Assembly (NCBI GenBank): GCA_002394525.1
Contig: DGUF01000028.1
Coordinates: forward strand, 1 to 29,551
Source of the DNA: Lachnospiraceae bacterium UBA4317
GTDB taxonomy: Bacteria > Bacillota_A > Clostridia > Lachnospirales > Lachnospiraceae
DNA: 29,551 bases
Direction: 5' to 3'
In this document: piece after piece, positions 16,404 to 23,110 of the stretch
Numbering within the stretch: position 1 is the first letter of the stretch
Layout: every line of letters begins with the position of its first letter
Program-made: the position numbers and the translations under genes
Notes under the pieces: generated by a model
Seen by the model: only the letters and a program-made list of their open reading frames with translations
Told to the model about the DNA's origin: nothing
The model's database searches: none

Positions 16404-17201
16404 TTACATCAGCTTCAGGACCGCCCGCTCGGTGAGCACCTTTACCAGATGCGTCCTGTAGGCGGCGCTGCCCCGCAGGTTTTTGGCGGTCGGCACGGCC
16501 TCCGCGGCATAGTCCGCAAAGCGCCGGGCGGCCTCAGCCCTGTCTTCGCCGGGCGGGATCTCCCCCAGGATTCCCTCCCTGTCCTCCAGGACAAGGGCCT
16601 TCTGGGGCCTGGCCCCGTAGACGAATCTCCAGCTGCCCTCCTCTGTCCGAGAGGCCGCGCAGGTCAGGACCGGGAAGTCCGTCTGCGCGTTGCGGACGGA
16701 CTGATAGCAGAAGTCCGCCTTCTCCTTGAGGATGGACACATGCGTGAGAATGTCCCTGTCGGGCGCGCGGTCCGCGTACTCGCGCAGCGGGACCACCCCT
16801 CCCCTGCACAGCCTGACACTGCAGTTCATGGCCAGCAGGATGGTCAGGACATCGGAAAAGCCAAAGCGCCCGGCGACACTTCCTCCGACCGTCGCCGTAT
16901 TGCGGAACTGGACGCCGACGATATGCCTGAGCGCCTCCCGCATCTGCCCGCCGCTAAAGGCATCCAGGCCGGGATGCAGCTCCAGCTCCCGCAGGGGCGT
17001 CATACATCCGATCACAAACTCCTTGTCTGTCTCTTCGATCCCGCACAGCCCCAGCGCGCTGAGGTCGATCGCGCTGCTGCAGGACGCATGGCTCATCTTG
17101 ATCCACTGCATCCCGCCGATGAGACAGCTTCCTTTTTTCTGATAAAGTTCCCATGCCTCCTCCACCGTAGAAGGCTGTTCCCAGGTCCGGAATGAAATCA
17201 T
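16404..17201 (-). CDS. Molybdenum hydroxylase FAD-binding subunit
   Basis: 265 residues, usual for the medium subunit. LIGGMQWIK (about 27-35) and IVGVQFRNTATVGGSVAGRFGFSD (about 93-116) are the two FAD-binding segments of the CoxM/XdhB family; the C-terminal part (LVLEDREG to the end) is the CO-dehydrogenase flavoprotein C-terminal domain. AGGAGGAATAAGGT before the ATG is an excellent ribosome site. It is the first gene of the ten-gene leftward run, so its upstream region should carry the operon promoter. It passes electrons to NAD or another acceptor; the acceptor is not evident. Confidence 0.92.
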   Translation of the reverse strand: MISFRTWEQPSTVEEAWELYQKKGSCLIGGMQWIKMSHASCSSAIDLSALGLCGIEETDKEFVIGCMTPLRELELHPGLDAFSGGQMREALRHIVGVQFRNTATVGGSVAGRFGFSDVLTILLAMNCSVRLCRGGVVPLREYADRAPDRDILTHVSILKEKADFCYQSVRNAQTDFPVLTCAASRTEEGSWRFVYGARPQKALVLEDREGILGEIPPGEDRAEAARRFADYAAEAVPTAKNLRGSAAYRTHLVKVLTERAVLKLM

Positions 17202-17230
17202 ACCTTATTCCTCCTGTGCTGCTGTTGCCG

Positions 17231-17258
17231 TTCTGAGTTAACCAACGTTAATTCTGAA
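17231..17258 (-). promoter_or_regulatory. Candidate operator of the hydroxylase operon
   Basis: TTCTGAGTTAAC and GTTAATTCTGAA form an inverted repeat (10 of 12 positions pair) around CAAC, 30-57 bp upstream of the FAD subunit start. A possible -10 box, TAAAAT on the minus strand (17262-17267), lies just before it, so a bound protein would cover the transcription start. I could not find a convincing -35 box. Confidence 0.4.
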
Positions 17259-17405
17259 CCCATTTTACGATATGGATGTGGAAAATACCATAGTGACTCA
17301 CTGTCCGGTACGCAGACCGGGCCGTTTTTTATCTGTGAAAAAATGTCTGCAGCCCCGGCGTCCCTCTGAAAAATGAAAGGTCCCGGATCCCTCCCCGGCA
17401 ACTGC

Positions 17406-17434
17406 TTGTACAGGTTTTTTTTATGTCGTATAAT
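17406..17434 (+). promoter_or_regulatory. Candidate sigma-A promoter of the plus-strand three-gene set
   Basis: TTGTAC (17406-17411) and a perfect TATAAT (17429-17434) are separated by 17 bp that include a run of eight T. Transcription would begin near 17441, leaving a leader of about 120 nt before the first ATG. Confidence 0.65.
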
Positions 17435-17562
17435 CATTTTTGCAGACATACAGGCCGGCGCGGCCGTTCAAAGTGGCAAGCACCCTGCCCTCGTCCAGCC
17501 GGCATGCCTTTGTGACGTGGTCTGCTGCTTACACAGACATGAAAGTTCCACGGGACCTTTTT

Positions 17563-18162
17563 ATGGAAAAGAAAAAAAATCATTCGGAGGCCAGACACCT
17601 GCAGCGGGAAACAGCCGCCCTTCAGAAGGCCATGCAGGCCGCTGTGACCGGTCAGCAGCCGCTGACGGAAAAGGACCTGGCGGAAATAGCCGCCTCGCAA
17701 GAGGAGGGGAGCCCCCTTCCTCCCGCCCAGGCCCGCATGGTCCTGCTCAAGGTCCGTGTATTTCTGAAGACCCTGCAGGGGCTTGAAAAGGAAAGCCGCC
17801 TGCTGAGAGCCCGGATGGAGGCGCTCTCGGAGGACCATCCCTGTCCGGAAAACGGCGGCAGGGAGGACAGCGAACCGGGTGAGCATGGCCTGCAGAAACG
17901 CGGCACCGGCGCTCACGGCCTCGTCGACCGCGGACCGGACCAGCACGGTTTAGAGGACAGCGGGCCGGACCAGCACAGCCTGGGGATCAGCCGGGCCCTG
18001 CTCCTGCAGCTGGAGGCAGAGGCAGAGACGCTCGCGGCCGCATACAGGGACCTGGAGCAGGCCCTCTCGGAAGCCGGAAGGGCCTCCGACCAGGCGGACC
18101 GGATCCGCCTCCTTCAGACCACGGAAAAAATCCGGCAGCAGATCAGGAATGGAGAAATCTGA
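17563..18162 (+). CDS. Unknown helical protein with a 30-bp repeat insert
   Basis: 199 residues; I do not recognise a family. The sequence is mostly charged helix (residues 3-90 and 145-199), with heptad-like Leu spacing in ALLLQLEAEAETLAAAYRDLEQAL, so a cytoplasmic coiled coil is likely. No signal peptide or membrane segment. Residues 107-145 are a Gly/Asp/His-rich tandem repeat (EHGLQ, AHGLV, QHGLE, QHSLG). The ATG at 17563 begins MEKKKNHSEA; an in-frame ATG at 17539 is possible, and neither has a strong ribosome site. It is the first gene after a good promoter and 58 bp ahead of the two-TM gene, so the two are probably cotranscribed. Confidence 0.65.
   Translation: MEKKKNHSEARHLQRETAALQKAMQAAVTGQQPLTEKDLAEIAASQEEGSPLPPAQARMVLLKVRVFLKTLQGLEKESRLLRARMEALSEDHPCPENGGREDSEPGEHGLQKRGTGAHGLVDRGPDQHGLEDSGPDQHSLGISRALLLQLEAEAETLAAAYRDLEQALSEAGRASDQADRIRLLQTTEKIRQQIRNGEI
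17881..18000 (+). repeat. 30-bp in-frame tandem repeat
   Basis: Units start at 17881, 17911, 17941 and 17971, each coding ten residues of the form x-HGL-x-x-x-G-x-x; the fourth is partial. The 17911 and 17941 units are the closest pair. It interrupts two helical parts of the encoded protein. Confidence 0.85.
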
Positions 18163-18220
18163 TCCAGGTGCACATGTGACTCACAATTCACTGTAAAGAG
18201 TTTTTAAGAAAGCCGGGGGC

Positions 18221-18997
18221 TTGAGAATTTTGAAAAAGATAAGGATCATTCTGGCCGGCCTGCTGACCCTGGGGGCTGCGGCAGGCCGCATATGGATAGA
18301 GATCAACAGGCAGTCGATCATCATCGAGAGCGGCGTCGCCGGATACCGCAATCAGGCAAAGACCATGACCACCTTCCTGGTCTTCATGGCTCTGGTCACT
18401 CTGGTGACGGTCCTGATGGAAGCCGCCTCGGCTGCCCGGCAAAAGAAAACGGAAGAGCAAAGGGCGAAACTGGCCGCCGACTCGGAGGAGGCCGGCCGCC
18501 GGGCCAAGGCCACCCTCTCCGTCGACGGGGAGCTTGACCCGGAGGCGATCCGGACCTTCCTCCTGCAGCAGGGGGACGGCGAATGGCACCGCTACCGCGG
18601 CAACATCAGCCTCTGCGTGGGCGTGATGGACCAGATGAGCGAGTGCATCGACCGCCTGGATACCCTTTTGTCCATGAACGGGGCCGAGACCCTGCGGGAC
18701 ACCATGCAGGTGCTCCGCCAGGTCCAGCAGTACATCTGCCGCAATATGCGCAAGGTCATCAATTACCTGTCCGCTGTGGACGTCGACAGCCGGGAGGCGG
18801 AGCCCGGCATCCGGGAGCGCTTCAGCGAGTGCATCAGTGACAGCAGCCAGAAGCTGGACAAGGTCAATGAATTCCTCATTTCCCTCAGCGATTACCTCAA
18901 TACCCAGGGTGAGGACACCAGCTCCCTGGACCTGCTGGACGTCTACAAGGATACGATTCTGGAATCCATTCACGGCAATTCTGTCATGCAGGGATAA
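18221..18997 (+). CDS. Unknown membrane protein, two TM segments and a cytoplasmic helical domain
   Basis: 258 residues from the TTG at 18221; a TTG at 18230 is better spaced from the GGGGG at 18215-18219. There are two membrane segments: about 9-24 (IILAGLLTLGAAAG) and about 50-68 (TTFLVFMALVTLVTVLME). The remaining 190 residues are soluble and helical. The acidic/basic stretch after the second segment looks coiled. Related-looking lipoprotein loci in Clostridia often include XpaC- and TelA-type genes, but I cannot show that this is one. It lies between the coiled-coil gene and the VWA lipoprotein gene, and all three are probably one unit. Its stop codon is inside a 17-bp triplication. Confidence 0.7.
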   Translation: MRILKKIRIILAGLLTLGAAAGRIWIEINRQSIIIESGVAGYRNQAKTMTTFLVFMALVTLVTVLMEAASAARQKKTEEQRAKLAADSEEAGRRAKATLSVDGELDPEAIRTFLLQQGDGEWHRYRGNISLCVGVMDQMSECIDRLDTLLSMNGAETLRDTMQVLRQVQQYICRNMRKVINYLSAVDVDSREAEPGIRERFSECISDSSQKLDKVNEFLISLSDYLNTQGEDTSSLDLLDVYKDTILESIHGNSVMQG

Positions 18998-19036
18998 CCG
19001 CCATGCAGGGATAAGCGGCATGCTGGGATAAGCGGG
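18986..19036 (+). repeat. 17-bp tandem triplication spanning a stop codon
   Basis: Three 17-bp units starting with ATGC(A/T)GGGATAA occupy 18986-19002, 19003-19019 and 19020-19036. The first contains the end (MQG-stop) of the two-TM protein gene. Confidence 0.85.
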
Positions 19037-19066
19037 ACGCCCCAAACGCCCTGTAATGGCATTGCT

Positions 19067-19084
19067 GCCGCTCCGGGGAGCGGC
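19067..19084 (+). other. Perfect hairpin just upstream of the VWA lipoprotein ribosome site
   Basis: GCCGCTCC-GG-GGAGCGGC is an 18-bp perfect palindrome ending 6 bp before the GGAG ribosome site (19091-19094). It could slow read-through or affect initiation. No T-run follows directly. Confidence 0.5.
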
Positions 19085-19104
19085 ATAATAGGAGAGTGAA
19101 ACAA

Positions 19105-20826
19105 ATGGAAAACAAGACAAAAGAAGCTGTTTTTTTCAAGAAAAGACTCCCGGCCCTGGCCCTGGCGCTCATGACCACAGTCTGCCTCCTGGCCGGCTGC
19201 GGCGGAGGCAGCAGTGACAGCTCCGGAGGCGGCCGCGGCAGCGGCAAAAAGCTGTCCTATGAGGACGCGCAGACAGAGCTGGACGCCCTGCTGACGCGGG
19301 TGGACCAGCAGGTGATCGAAAATCCCGAGATGGACATCTACTCCGATGAGGTCACGGTCGCTGACACCCTGGCCGACATCAGCACCTTCCCGATCACGGT
19401 CCAGGGCGGCGGGGAGATCGACCTCGAGATCGCCGCCCCCTCGGAATTCACCGGCAGCCAGCCGGACGACTGGCTCAATGTCGTTGCCGACCGCTTCAAT
19501 AAGTCCGGCGCCGAGATCGACGGCAAAAGCGTCTCGGTCACGGTCCGCAAGATGGCCTCCGGCGAGGTCGTCACCTACATGACCGGCGGCGGCTACAAGC
19601 CCGACATGTACATTCCCAGCAACTTCGCCCTGGGCGAGATGCTCAAGGCCGGCGGCATCGGCGTCATCGAGCTCGCCGACCGGGTCGCGGGCAATACGGC
19701 CGGCATGCTGATCAAAAAGGATGTCTACGACAGCTTCACGCAGAAATACGGCGACGCGACGGTGACGAGTGTACTGGATGCGACCCTGGCGGGCGACCTG
19801 ACCTTTGCCTATACCAATCCCTATACCTCCGCGACCGGCCTCAACATCCTGACCGCCATGCTGCACAGCTTCGACCCCTCAGACCCCCTCTCCGACACAG
19901 CCAGCGGCAAGCTCCTAGACTACCAGAAGCAGTCCCCGCCCGTCGCCTACACGACCGGGGTCCTGCGCAACCAGGCGGCCAAGGGCATCATCAATGCCAT
20001 GGTCATGGAGGAGCAGGCCTACATCAACCAGCCCGAGCTCAAGAGCTATGTCTACATCCCCGCCGGCATCCGCCACGACCACCCCGTCTACACCTTTGAC
20101 TATGTGAGCGCGCAGGAGCGGAAGGCCGCGGAGCTCTTTACTCAGTACTGCCTCTCCAAAGAGAGCCAGAAGCTGGCCACCGACAAGGGCTTCAACCGCC
20201 GCGACGAATACAAGGGCGAGGACCCCGGCCTCGACGGCGCCGGCTACCTGGCCGCCCAGAAGGTCTGGAAACAGAATAAGAACGGAGGCAAGCCCATCAT
20301 CGCGGTCTTTGTCGCCGACACCTCCGGCAGCATGGAAGGGAGCCCTCTCAAGTCCCTCAAGGAATCCCTGGTCAGCTCCTCCAGCTACATCAGCGAGGAC
20401 AACTACATCGGCCTCGTGAGCTACTCCGACGACGTCACGATCAACCTCCCCATCAAGCGCTTCGACGCCAAACAGCGCGCCTACTTCTCGGGTGAGGTCA
20501 AGGCCCTCACCGCCCGCGGCAGCACCGCGACCTACGACGCCGTCCTTGTCGCCTCCAAAATGATCCTGGACAAAAAACAGGAGGTCCCCGACGCCAAGAT
20601 GATGCTCTTCGTCCTCAGCGACGGCGAACAGAACGAAGGCTACGACCTGGACCGCATCACCCCCGTCGTCGAAGGCCTGGGCATCCCCATCTACACCATC
20701 GGCTACAACCTCTCCGACACCACCGAGCTCGAACAGCTCTCCGAGATCAATGAGGCAGCCAACATCAAGGCCAACACCGACGACGTCGTCAACCATCTGC
20801 GCAACCTCTTCTCGGTGGAGATGTAA
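19105..20826 (+). CDS. Lipoprotein with substrate-binding-like region and C-terminal von Willebrand A domain
   Basis: 573 residues. A signal peptide ends in the lipobox LLAGC (Cys32), followed by a Gly/Ser-rich tether, so it is anchored outside the membrane. Residues about 50-390 resemble a periplasmic solute-binding fold (QPDDWLNVVADRFNKS, MLHSFDPSDP, RKAAELFTQYCLS). Residues about 397-573 are a VWA domain with a complete metal site: DTSGS (Asp405), Thr474 in GSTATYD, and Asp506 in LSDGEQ. VWA domains bind a divalent metal and a protein partner. The ATG at 19105 is chosen for GGAG 10 nt upstream; a GTG at 19096 lies on top of that site. Codons end strongly in C, more than in its neighbours, suggesting high expression. 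It is the last gene before a terminator. The ligand is unknown. Confidence 0.85.
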   Translation: MENKTKEAVFFKKRLPALALALMTTVCLLAGCGGGSSDSSGGGRGSGKKLSYEDAQTELDALLTRVDQQVIENPEMDIYSDEVTVADTLADISTFPITVQGGGEIDLEIAAPSEFTGSQPDDWLNVVADRFNKSGAEIDGKSVSVTVRKMASGEVVTYMTGGGYKPDMYIPSNFALGEMLKAGGIGVIELADRVAGNTAGMLIKKDVYDSFTQKYGDATVTSVLDATLAGDLTFAYTNPYTSATGLNILTAMLHSFDPSDPLSDTASGKLLDYQKQSPPVAYTTGVLRNQAAKGIINAMVMEEQAYINQPELKSYVYIPAGIRHDHPVYTFDYVSAQERKAAELFTQYCLSKESQKLATDKGFNRRDEYKGEDPGLDGAGYLAAQKVWKQNKNGGKPIIAVFVADTSGSMEGSPLKSLKESLVSSSSYISEDNYIGLVSYSDDVTINLPIKRFDAKQRAYFSGEVKALTARGSTATYDAVLVASKMILDKKQEVPDAKMMLFVLSDGEQNEGYDLDRITPVVEGLGIPIYTIGYNLSDTTELEQLSEINEAANIKANTDDVVNHLRNLFSVEM

Positions 20827-20863
20827 GCGGTTTTTCCCTGAGGAACGGTATAATAACAGACAA

Positions 20864-20895
20864 GGCAGGCGGATCACCCCGCCTGCCCCTTTTTT
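20864..20895 (+). terminator. Rho-independent terminator
   Basis: GGCAGGCGG (20864-20872) and CCGCCTGCC (20879-20887) form a perfect 9-bp stem with a 6-nt loop, followed by CC and six T. It ends the VWA lipoprotein transcript. It may also slow the convergent TrkA-C transcript, but the T-run is poor in that direction. Confidence 0.9.
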
Positions 20896-20917
20896 GCAAA
20901 CAGAATCGTCTGTCAGC

Positions 20918-21625
20918 TCAGAAAAACCTCTCCTCTGCCTTGAAGACCTGGCTGATCTCACTGTATCTGCCAAAGACTGTCAGCCTGTCGCCGGGGCGGA
21001 AAACCGTGTCCGGCCTGCCCGGCTCCCCCTTAAAGCCCTCCCTCTCGACCAGCATGACCAGGATCCCGTGGTCATGCCTGAGCCCGCTCTCCGCCAGGGT
21101 CTTGCCCCGAAGCGGCTCCGGCACCTCCTTGAGGATCACATTGGCGATGGAATCGTCTCCGATATAGTCCATGAGCAGAACCGTGTTGACCTTGTCCTGC
21201 TTCATGAGTTTACCGGCCAGCCGGCTCAGGACCATGTCGATCTTTTTGCGAATAAAGCGGGTCCTGATCAGACGGATCACCAGCGCCGCAATCGCAAGCG
21301 GGACCATGATCCCCCAGAAAATATTGTCCACCTGAGCTGATTTGATAGAGAGAAAGACGTTCACAAATGCCGAGACGATCGTCACGTTAAAGACATAGCC
21401 GAAGAGCATGGTCGCCTGGGCCAGCCTCCGCCGCGCCCTCGAAGCCAGGATGCTCTCGCTCTCCCGCGTCGTGAATCCCGCCCCCGTCAGGATCGACAGG
21501 ACCTGGAAGCGGGCCTTGTCATCCGGCAGACCTGTGATGCGGAACATGAGGGTGAACAGCTCTATGATAATCCAGTAGACCAGGATGATCACGGAAAATA
21601 GCAGACTGGCGAGGAAGAGGGTCAT
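20918..21625 (-). CDS. Membrane protein with C-terminal TrkA-C (RCK-C) domain
   Basis: 235 residues. Hydrophobic segments are at about 3-27, 74-95 and 104-120. Residues about 150-230 are a TrkA-C domain: VNTVLLMDYIGDDSI, then VPEPLRGKTLAESGLR and FRPGDRLTVFGRYSEI. TrkA-C domains bind ligands (c-di-AMP in some potassium and proton transporters) and gate transport. No channel pore or RCK-N domain is present, so this may be a stand-alone regulator or an unusual carrier part. CAGGAGACCTCCT before ATG gives a clear ribosome site. It converges on the VWA lipoprotein gene and shares the intergenic terminator. Confidence 0.82.
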   Translation of the reverse strand: MTLFLASLLFSVIILVYWIIIELFTLMFRITGLPDDKARFQVLSILTGAGFTTRESESILASRARRRLAQATMLFGYVFNVTIVSAFVNVFLSIKSAQVDNIFWGIMVPLAIAALVIRLIRTRFIRKKIDMVLSRLAGKLMKQDKVNTVLLMDYIGDDSIANVILKEVPEPLRGKTLAESGLRHDHGILVMLVEREGFKGEPGRPDTVFRPGDRLTVFGRYSEISQVFKAEERFF

Positions 21626-21683
21626 AGGAGGTCTCCTGTTGACTGATCGGTAGTGTCGGGGATGGCCCGGGAGGCAAGGCAGC

Positions 21684-21775
21684 GAGTCAGGGGATGTTCA
21701 GCTGACTCACTCAGGAAAAAACAGCTTGCCGGCCAAAGATCCACGGGATGAGTCAGCCGGTACGTCCCCTGACTC
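21684..21775. repeat. REP-like inverted pair
   Basis: Two copies of a GAGTCAGGGGA-(T/C)GT unit ending in GCTGACTCA face each other (about 21684-21710 and 21748-21775), about 37 bp apart. The right-hand copy includes the stop codon of the ATPase gene. The pair fills most of the gap before the TrkA-C gene. Confidence 0.8.
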
Positions 21776-22844
21776 ACTCTATTCCTGAAAAATACAGCTG
21801 GCGTTGGATAAACTCCCGAAAGCGTGGAAGCGCAAATGACAGCTCACGTGATTTATTTTCGGAAATGAGCCCCTTCCTCCTCAGACGAGTTTTATATTTG
21901 TAAAAGAGCTGAGGACTCATCTGCAGAGACTGACGCACATGAGAAATCTCCGTATTGTCCAGATCCTGAGCAAGTGACGCTGCAATCTTCTGATCTGTAG
22001 CGCTCAACTCCGACCAGATTTTTTCATAGGAGTACTCCTCCAGATATTCATCAAATCGCGGCAGAATCTCATCACGATCCCATTTCTGTTCATTTTTCCA
22101 ACATAAATAGCCCAGCAGCTGAAAGGCAAAGGAATAACCCTTTGTCAGCCTGGCCATTTCCGCCGCCTCCTGAACCGGATTACCAAACACCTTCTGATAT
22201 ATATTCTGAATAGCCGCCATATTCAGGGGCTCCAGATGGATCTTAGGGGCCCTGTACAGGAATGTCAGATTCTTTTCGTTCTGAAGATTGTTGATATTGT
22301 CGTAGAGGCCGGTCATCAAAAGATATACGGGAAGGTCTGCACGCAGAAAGCTCTGGAAGGAACTGGCAAAAACACGGACATATTTGTTGTTCACTGCCTC
22401 ATCTACGGTGATCAAGACTCTTTTCCCGTGCTTTTTCAGCTGTAGAAGCATCTGCTCGATGGCTGCCTCTATATCCGTGATCAACGGAGCATTCTTCAGA
22501 GACACACCAAAACCGAACAGGGACAAATTCAGCTCTGCTTCCACAAAAAGCTTTTGTGCCTGAGGAACGGCATAGAGCTTTCCTGCCAGGCCAAGCAGCA
22601 TATCCCTGTTGGGATTGAGATCAATCAAGATCCAATCCGGAGATTCCTGCAGGCTGCGGGCTGCTTCTGTCATTAAAACTGTCTTTCCTGACCCGCGGAT
22701 ACCGGTGATCATGTAGACGTGATTTCCGGATTCGTCATTGCGAAATGATTGAAGGATTTCCTCAAGAGGGATTCTTCTTGCGACCTGGCACGCAGGCATA
22801 CTGCCAAAAGATATGTTAAAAGGGTTTTCCCTGACATTTTGCAT
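21774..22844 (-). CDS. P-loop ATPase with C-terminal winged-helix region, AT-richer than its neighbours
   Basis: 356 residues. Walker A is GIRGSGKT (48-55), Walker B VLITVDEA (143-150), and LMTGLYDN (176-183) looks like sensor 1. The C-terminal about 90 residues (LSATDQKIAASLAQ, QSLQMSPQLFYKYKTRLRRKGLI) read as a winged helix. This layout fits the ORC/CDC6-like or STAND-type AAA ATPases common in Bacillota, often tied to mobile or defence functions; the actual role is unknown. GGGGGAGGGCGG before ATG is a strong ribosome site. It has its own promoter with iterated heptamers. Base and codon use (many AAA, AAT, TTT) differ from the GC-rich surroundings, which suggests transfer. The TGA stop lies in the REP motif GAGTGAGTCA. 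Confidence 0.8.
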   Translation of the reverse strand: MQNVRENPFNISFGSMPACQVARRIPLEEILQSFRNDESGNHVYMITGIRGSGKTVLMTEAARSLQESPDWILIDLNPNRDMLLGLAGKLYAVPQAQKLFVEAELNLSLFGFGVSLKNAPLITDIEAAIEQMLLQLKKHGKRVLITVDEAVNNKYVRVFASSFQSFLRADLPVYLLMTGLYDNINNLQNEKNLTFLYRAPKIHLEPLNMAAIQNIYQKVFGNPVQEAAEMARLTKGYSFAFQLLGYLCWKNEQKWDRDEILPRFDEYLEEYSYEKIWSELSATDQKIAASLAQDLDNTEISHVRQSLQMSPQLFYKYKTRLRRKGLISENKSRELSFALPRFREFIQRQLYFSGIE

Positions 22845-22864
22845 GATCCGCCCTCCCCCAAAAT

Positions 22865-22910
22865 GGTTTATCGCGGTTTATGCCTAAAAATTAGGTTTAT
22901 ATAGGTTTAT
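22865..22910 (-). promoter_or_regulatory. Iterated heptamer array just downstream of the ATPase promoter
   Basis: GGTTTAT (ATAAACC on the coding strand) occurs at 22865, 22875, 22894 and 22904, with a partial copy at 22914. Spacing of 10, 19 and 10 bp puts all copies on about the same face of the helix. The array lies between the -10 box and the ATG, so a bound protein would block transcription. Confidence 0.65.
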
Positions 22911-22913
22911 TTC

Positions 22914-22942
22914 AGTTTACGCATTTCTTTTTTACTTGTCAA
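22914..22942 (-). promoter_or_regulatory. Sigma-A promoter of the ATPase gene
   Basis: On the minus strand a perfect -35 box TTGACA (22937-22942) and a -10 box TAAACT (22914-22919) are 17 bp apart. The ATG follows about 70 bp downstream of the -10. Confidence 0.75.
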
Positions 22943-22981
22943 CGATCTGCGTTCCCCGGATGACAATGGAAAAAGGCGGGT

Positions 22982-23014
22982 GTTACTGCTCACGTCCTTC
23001 GTGAGAGCTGTAAC
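22982..23014. repeat. Hairpin in the gap between ATPase and upstream unknown gene
   Basis: GTTACTGCTCACG pairs with CGTGAGAGCTGTAAC with one small bulge. Leftward, five T follow after 7 nt, so it could help end the transcript of the unknown gene at 23105-23623, but the spacing is not classical. Confidence 0.6.
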
Positions 23015-23018
23015 GACG

Positions 23019-23110
23019 AGCAAAAAGGGACGCAGCAGATTTAACCCATCCGCTGCGTCCCCTTTTGCTTTAAAAATGAGTCATTTTGTTACGTCCCCAT
23101 TGACTCACTC
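23019..23110. repeat. REP-like hairpin and GAGTCA/GTCCCC motifs
   Basis: AGCAAAAAGGGACGCAGC (23019-23036) pairs with GCTGCGTCCCCTTTTGCT (23052-23069) with one mismatch. A GAGTCA (23078-23083), ACGTCCCC (23091-23098) and TGACTCACTC (23101-23110) follow, as in the other repeats here. The last motif contains the stop codon of the gene at 23105. Confidence 0.75.

Larger units (their letters stand above)
17202..17562. other. Divergent control region between the hydroxylase operon and the plus-strand set
   Basis: 361 bp with no supported gene. The left part holds an inverted repeat (17231-17258) in front of the FAD gene. The right part holds a sigma-A-like promoter (17406-17434) for the rightward genes and a 5' leader of about 120 nt. 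A short plus-strand hairpin (about 17309-17324) is followed by a T-run, but no plus-strand gene ends there. Confidence 0.5.

Noticed and set aside
17309..17331. Hairpin CCGGT/ACCGG followed by TTTTTT on the plus strand
   Set aside because: No plus-strand gene ends upstream, and the stem is only 5 bp.
18188..19866. Minus-strand frames opposite the two-TM and VWA genes
   Set aside because: The plus strand has signal peptide, lipobox, MIDAS residues, ribosome site and terminator; the minus-strand products do not.
22865..22920. Plasmid-type replication origin from GGTTTAT iterons
   Set aside because: Only four or five short copies lying between a promoter and its gene; no Rep gene or DnaA-box cluster, so an operator is the simpler reading.
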